From Prolixibacteraceae bacterium (GTDB taxonomy: Bacteria; Bacteroidota; Bacteroidia; Bacteroidales; Prolixibacteraceae), in NCBI GenBank assembly GCA_003457135.1, contig DMSQ01000027.1, forward strand, positions 113,371 to 139,206: 25,836 nucleotides of DNA. Direction: 5' to 3'. Made by a program: the position numbers and the translations under genes. The notes under the pieces are model-generated. The model was given only the letters and a program-made list of their open reading frames with translations, made no database searches and was not told the DNA's origin. This document shows, piece after piece, positions 25,559 to 25,836 of the stretch. Numbering within the stretch: position 1 is the first letter of the stretch; each line of letters opens with the position of its first letter.

Positions 25559-25578
25559 TAGTTAGAATACTCTAACTA
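25559..25578. promoter_or_regulatory. Palindromic MarR operator candidate
   Basis: TAGTTAGA-ATAC-TCTAACTA is a perfect inverted repeat with 8-base arms and a 4-base spacer, centred 20 bases upstream of the marR ATG. Size, symmetry and position are those of a MarR autoregulatory operator. Confidence 0.65.
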
Positions 25579-25590
25579 ACAACATTAAAT

Positions 25591-25602
25591 GAATCATTCT
25601 AA
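25591..25602. promoter_or_regulatory. Second operator-like half-site upstream of marR
   Basis: GAATCATTCTAA contains the small palindrome GAAT-C-ATTC, and on the minus strand reads TTAGAATGATTC, repeating the TTAGAAT half-site of the main operator 13 bases away. It could be a secondary site for the same regulator. Confidence 0.35.
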
Positions 25603-25727
25603 ATTGCATTTACCTTCTCCCTTCCCCACTTTGCAGGGAAATCGCTTTTAAAACAATGGTGAATTATTTGGCGAATTGAATACAATTTGTTATCTTTATG
25701 ATTAATTGTTGGGTTAGCGTTAAAAAA

Positions 25728-25836
25728 ATGGCTAATCTAAACGCACAAAAGTCTATTTATCAAAATGTTTTCGAAGATTATTTTTCAGCCTTGCAAGATC
25801 CACGTAGAACAAGCAAAGGACATTTCTATTATCCTC
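25728..25836 (+). CDS. ISAs1-family transposase, N-terminal part, cut by window edge
   Basis: The last 109 bases encode 36 residues without a stop: MANLNAQKSIYQNVFEDYF, then SALQDPRRTSKGHFYYP. The pattern aromatic-x-L-x-DPRR-x(3)-GH is the start of the DDE_Tnp_1-associated domain of ISAs1 (H-repeat associated) transposases, where FxxLxDPRxxxxxxxxLxDIL is typical. The element probably lies next to the marR-ATPase unit; its left end should be somewhere in 25605-25727, but I could not identify a terminal repeat. A TATCTTTA at 25691-25698 may serve as its -7 box. Only the N-terminus is visible, so activity cannot be judged. Confidence 0.72.
   Translation, partial: MANLNAQKSIYQNVFEDYFSALQDPRRTSKGHFYYP

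Noticed and set aside
1..25836. CRISPR array, tRNA, rRNA, prophage or toxin-antitoxin module
   Set aside because: No regularly spaced repeats, RNA gene signatures, phage genes or paired small toxin/antitoxin frames were found on reading both strands.

Overview
The window reads as a chromosomal stretch of a member of the Bacteroidota. The evidence is a single fused SecDF protein, a DUF5916 outer-membrane protein, a TIGR02757 (DUF2400) protein, a fused glutamate formimidoyltransferase-cyclodeaminase, weak Shine-Dalgarno sequences and several promoter-like TAnnTTTG (-7) boxes. An anaerobic-leaning member of Bacteroidia (Marinilabiliales/Prolixibacteraceae-like) would fit the 2-hydroxyacyl-CoA dehydratase activase-like protein, but the genus cannot be fixed from this sequence.

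Layout. 1-1090 (-): 5' part of a histidine-degradation ftcD fusion that runs off the left edge. 1500-2555 (+): PLP-dependent cysteine synthase-like enzyme. 2764-8290 (+): tightly packed four-gene export operon (HlyD-type adaptor, MacB-type permease, TolC-type outer-membrane protein, second HlyD-type adaptor), with no ATP-binding subunit in or next to it. 8405-10609 (+): DUF5916/CBM9-like outer-membrane protein. A long inverted repeat then separates it from the convergent TIGR02757 gene (10715-11488, -). A cluster of four short hairpins (11595-11708) precedes lolD (11760-12410, -), which overlaps tatA (12407-12733, -). secDF (12964-15942, -) and a small membrane-anchored hypothetical (16079-16486, -) follow. 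16671-17459 (+): protein-L-isoaspartate methyltransferase with a lipoprotein-type leader, overlapping tail to tail a 1471-residue Fe-S activase/dehydratase fusion (17419-21834, -). 21981-22568 (+): cytidylate-kinase-like protein, overlapping tail to tail a P-type cation ATPase (22546-25098, -). That ATPase sits behind a MarR regulator (25132-25548, -) with palindromic operator candidates. The right edge (25728 onward, +) is the start of an ISAs1-family transposase.

How the genes work together. Much of the window concerns the cell envelope: SecDF and TatA export proteins, LolD drives lipoprotein release, the MacB/HlyD/TolC set spans both membranes, and the DUF5916 protein is probably an outer-membrane barrel. 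The MarR-ATPase pair looks like a self-regulated ion-transport unit. No CRISPR array, tRNA, rRNA or phage module was seen. The least ordinary items are the ATPase-less two-adaptor exporter, the large activase with a degenerate first ATPase half, the lipoprotein-like isoaspartyl methyltransferase, and the repeated TTAGAAT sites around marR.
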